Origin: Planomonospora sp. ID67723
GTDB lineage: Bacteria > Actinomycetota > Actinomycetes > Streptosporangiales > Streptosporangiaceae
Assembly: GCF_015711605.1 (NCBI RefSeq)
Contig: NZ_JABTEZ010000001.1
Span: 524,001-588,000, forward strand
Direction: 5' to 3'
DNA length: 64,000 nucleotides
Shown here piece after piece: positions 62,552-64,000 of this stretch (position 1 is its first letter; every line of letters begins with the position of its first letter). Both the position numbers and the translations under genes were made by a program. A model generated the notes under the pieces. That model was not told the DNA's origin. It saw nothing but the letters and a program-made list of their open reading frames with translations, and made no database searches.

Positions 62552-64000
62552 GTGGGGATGCAATCTCTGGCCCTGCTCTTCGCGCTGTCGGCGCTCGTGG
62601 CCACCGTGGTGGCGGTCACCGCCTGGCGCCGCCGCCGCGTGACCTCCGCCGTCGGCACGCTGGCGGCCGTCTCGGCGGCCATCGCGGTGTGGTCCCTGGC
62701 GAGCGGGCTCCTGATCCCGTTCGGGGACGGCGCGCTCTCCCGCGCCCTGGTGATCCTCCTGTTCCTCGGCATAACCGCCGTCCCGCCGGGTTTCCTCTGC
62801 CTGTCCCGGGCCCTGACCGACCGGGGGTGGCGGCTGCCGCGCCGTACCGCCCTGCTCCTGGCCGTCGAACCGCTGCTCGTCACCGCCCTGGTCGCCACCG
62901 ACCCCTGGCACCGCTCGTTCTTCCCCCCGGCCGGAGGGGTCCTCGACCCGTCCGGCTACACCCCGCTCGCGTGGGCGCACATCGCCTACAGCTACGTCCT
63001 GCTGACGATCGCCACGGCACGGGTGTTCCGCGCGTGGGTGCGGGGCCCGCGCGGCCAGCGGGTGCTGTACGGCCTCACCCTGCTCGCCGCCGTCCCCCCG
63101 ACCGTCGGCAACATCCTCAACGTGACCGGAACCGTGCAGGGGGTGGACCTGAGCCCCGTCGGGTTCTGCGTCACGATGGTCGTGTCCTACTGGCTCTTCG
63201 TCCGCCGGTCCCTGCACGAGCTGGTGCCCGTGGCCCGGCAGAACGTCGTCGACATGATCGACGACATGATCGTGACCCTGGACCGGTCGTCCCGGATCCT
63301 CGACCTCAATCCTGCGGCGGACCGCATGGTGCGCCGGCTGATGCCGGACCTGCCCGCCCGGCTGGCCGGGCGGGCGATGAGCGAGGTGCTCTGCGACGTC
63401 ACCCTCACCGAGGGGACCGACACCGACCGGATCTACGCGGACTACCGGGGCAGCGGGCTGGACCTGAACGTGCGCGTCAGCCCGCTGCGCGACGACCGGG
63501 GCGACCGTGTCGGCTGGGCCGTGGTCGCCCGCGACATCACCGCGCTCAACCGCCACCGGCGCGCGCTGGAGCAGGCCAACGCCCGGCTGTCCGAGCAACT
63601 GCGCACCATCGAGGCGCTCCGCGCCGACCTGGCCGAGCAGGCCGTCCGGGACACCCTGACCGGGCTGCACAACCGCCGCCATCTGATGGACGCCCTGTGC
63701 AAGGGAGTGCAGCGGGCCGAGGAGGAGTGCTCGCCGCTCAGCGTCGCCGTCCTCGACATCGACCACTTCAAGCAGGTCAACGACCGTCACGGCCACCGCG
63801 CCGGAGACCGGGTCCTGGTCCGCTTCGCCGAGCTCCTCACCGCCGAGGCCCGCTCCGGCGAGGTCGTGGCGCGTTACGGCGGCGAGGAGTTCGTCGTCCT
63901 GCTTCCCGGCGTGACGGGCGAGCACGCGTCCGCACGGCTGGAGGAGCTGCGCCGGAAGGTGGCGGCCGACTGCATCCGGGCCGACGGCCACCTGCTGTCG
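62552..64000 (+). CDS. 7TM-PAS-GGDEF diguanylate cyclase (partial)
   Basis: The 483 codons read to the window edge, so the 3' end is missing. Residues 3-220 form seven membrane helices of the histidine-kinase N-terminal 7TM type, about 235-350 a PAS domain (MIVTLDRSSRILDLNPAADRMV...RDITALN) and from 385 a GGDEF domain (DTLTGLHNRRHLMDALC, VAVLDIDHFKQVNDRHGH, active site YGGEEFVVLLPG). The active site is canonical, so it should make c-di-GMP. The RxxD inhibition site five residues before GGEEF reads RSGE. A GTG at 62552 fits AAGGA at 62537; an in-frame ATG at 62558 is the alternative. Confidence 0.88.
   Translation, partial: MGMQSLALLFALSALVATVVAVTAWRRRRVTSAVGTLAAVSAAIAVWSLASGLLIPFGDGALSRALVILLFLGITAVPPGFLCLSRALTDRGWRLPRRTALLLAVEPLLVTALVATDPWHRSFFPPAGGVLDPSGYTPLAWAHIAYSYVLLTIATARVFRAWVRGPRGQRVLYGLTLLAAVPPTVGNILNVTGTVQGVDLSPVGFCVTMVVSYWLFVRRSLHELVPVARQNVVDMIDDMIVTLDRSSRILDLNPAADRMVRRLMPDLPARLAGRAMSEVLCDVTLTEGTDTDRIYADYRGSGLDLNVRVSPLRDDRGDRVGWAVVARDITALNRHRRALEQANARLSEQLRTIEALRADLAEQAVRDTLTGLHNRRHLMDALCKGVQRAEEECSPLSVAVLDIDHFKQVNDRHGHRAGDRVLVRFAELLTAEARSGEVVARYGGEEFVVLLPGVTGEHASARLEELRRKVAADCIRADGHLLS

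Overview
The window is very GC-rich actinobacterial DNA. Most start codons follow GA-rich ribosome binding sites, and a sizeable minority have none and instead carry a TANNNT -10 box 6-7 nt upstream, the usual actinobacterial leaderless arrangement. Gene content (SARP/AfsR regulator, ECF41 sigma factor, selA, zf-UBP protein beside an acyl-CoA desaturase, many MEDS/GAF/STAS/SpoIIE signalling proteins) fits a mycelial actinomycete, probably Streptosporangiales. That placement is inference. No rRNA, tRNA, CRISPR array, prophage or insertion sequence was recognised, and the window looks like ordinary chromosome with accessory islets.

Layout. 1-8.4 kb: end of a NarL-type response regulator, lgt, a PucR-like regulator divergent from an esterase-like gene, a small cupin, a pair of half-size ABC exporters, and a DUF1801 gene behind a SARP-type heptad repeat. 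8.4-13.1 kb: a minus-strand envelope polysaccharide cassette (processive GT2 synthase, a 35-residue membrane peptide, OafA-type acyltransferase with SGNH domain, GH16 lipoprotein). 13.2-15.7 kb: ECF41 sigma factor with its partner FAD oxidoreductase, and two CRP/GlxR-like palindromes. 16-23 kb: GAF histidine kinase, zf-UBP plus desaturase, LysR regulator, two STAS proteins, DUF5994 and an AI-2E-family permease. 23-29.5 kb: AfsR-like SARP regulator divergent from an AhpD-like / small monooxygenase-like / UvrA-like operon. The heptad box between them is nearly repeated 18 kb away in front of the DUF1801 gene.

29.5-34 kb: secreted expansin-like protein, a truncated PPDK-type protein with a partner gene, and a TetR regulator with an extra thioredoxin-fold-like domain and a perfect operator palindrome. 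34-39 kb: a partner-switching module (MEDS-STAS antagonist, MEDS-HATPase kinase, GAF-SpoIIE phosphatase, GAF histidine kinase), with no sigma factor visible next to it. 39-42.5 kb: a sulfate-ester scavenging locus led by a leaderless 28-codon Cys-containing leader peptide, then a TauD/AtsK-like dioxygenase and an arylsulfatase broken by a frameshift. 42.8-49.3 kb: small membrane proteins, selA, rhodanese, DUF1622, a chemoreceptor remnant, and a WYL regulator divergent from an epoxide hydrolase across a perfect inverted repeat.

49.3-64 kb: a trypsin-like protease fused to a DNA/RNA non-specific (NUC1) endonuclease, SDR, MarR divergent from a membrane protein, molybdate regulator plus modABC, an internally duplicated histidine kinase overlapping tail-to-tail with its likely response regulator, VOC protein, secreted lectin-like protein, SDR, and a 7TM-PAS-GGDEF diguanylate cyclase cut by the window end.

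The most noteworthy items are the duplicated SARP box tying distant genes into one regulon, the protease-nuclease fusion (candidate defence or self-destruction effector), the sulfur leader peptide, the GT2-based envelope cassette with its microprotein, the TetR/thioredoxin-like fusion, the in-frame repeat inside the UvrA-like ATPase, and the kinase with a dead first histidine box.
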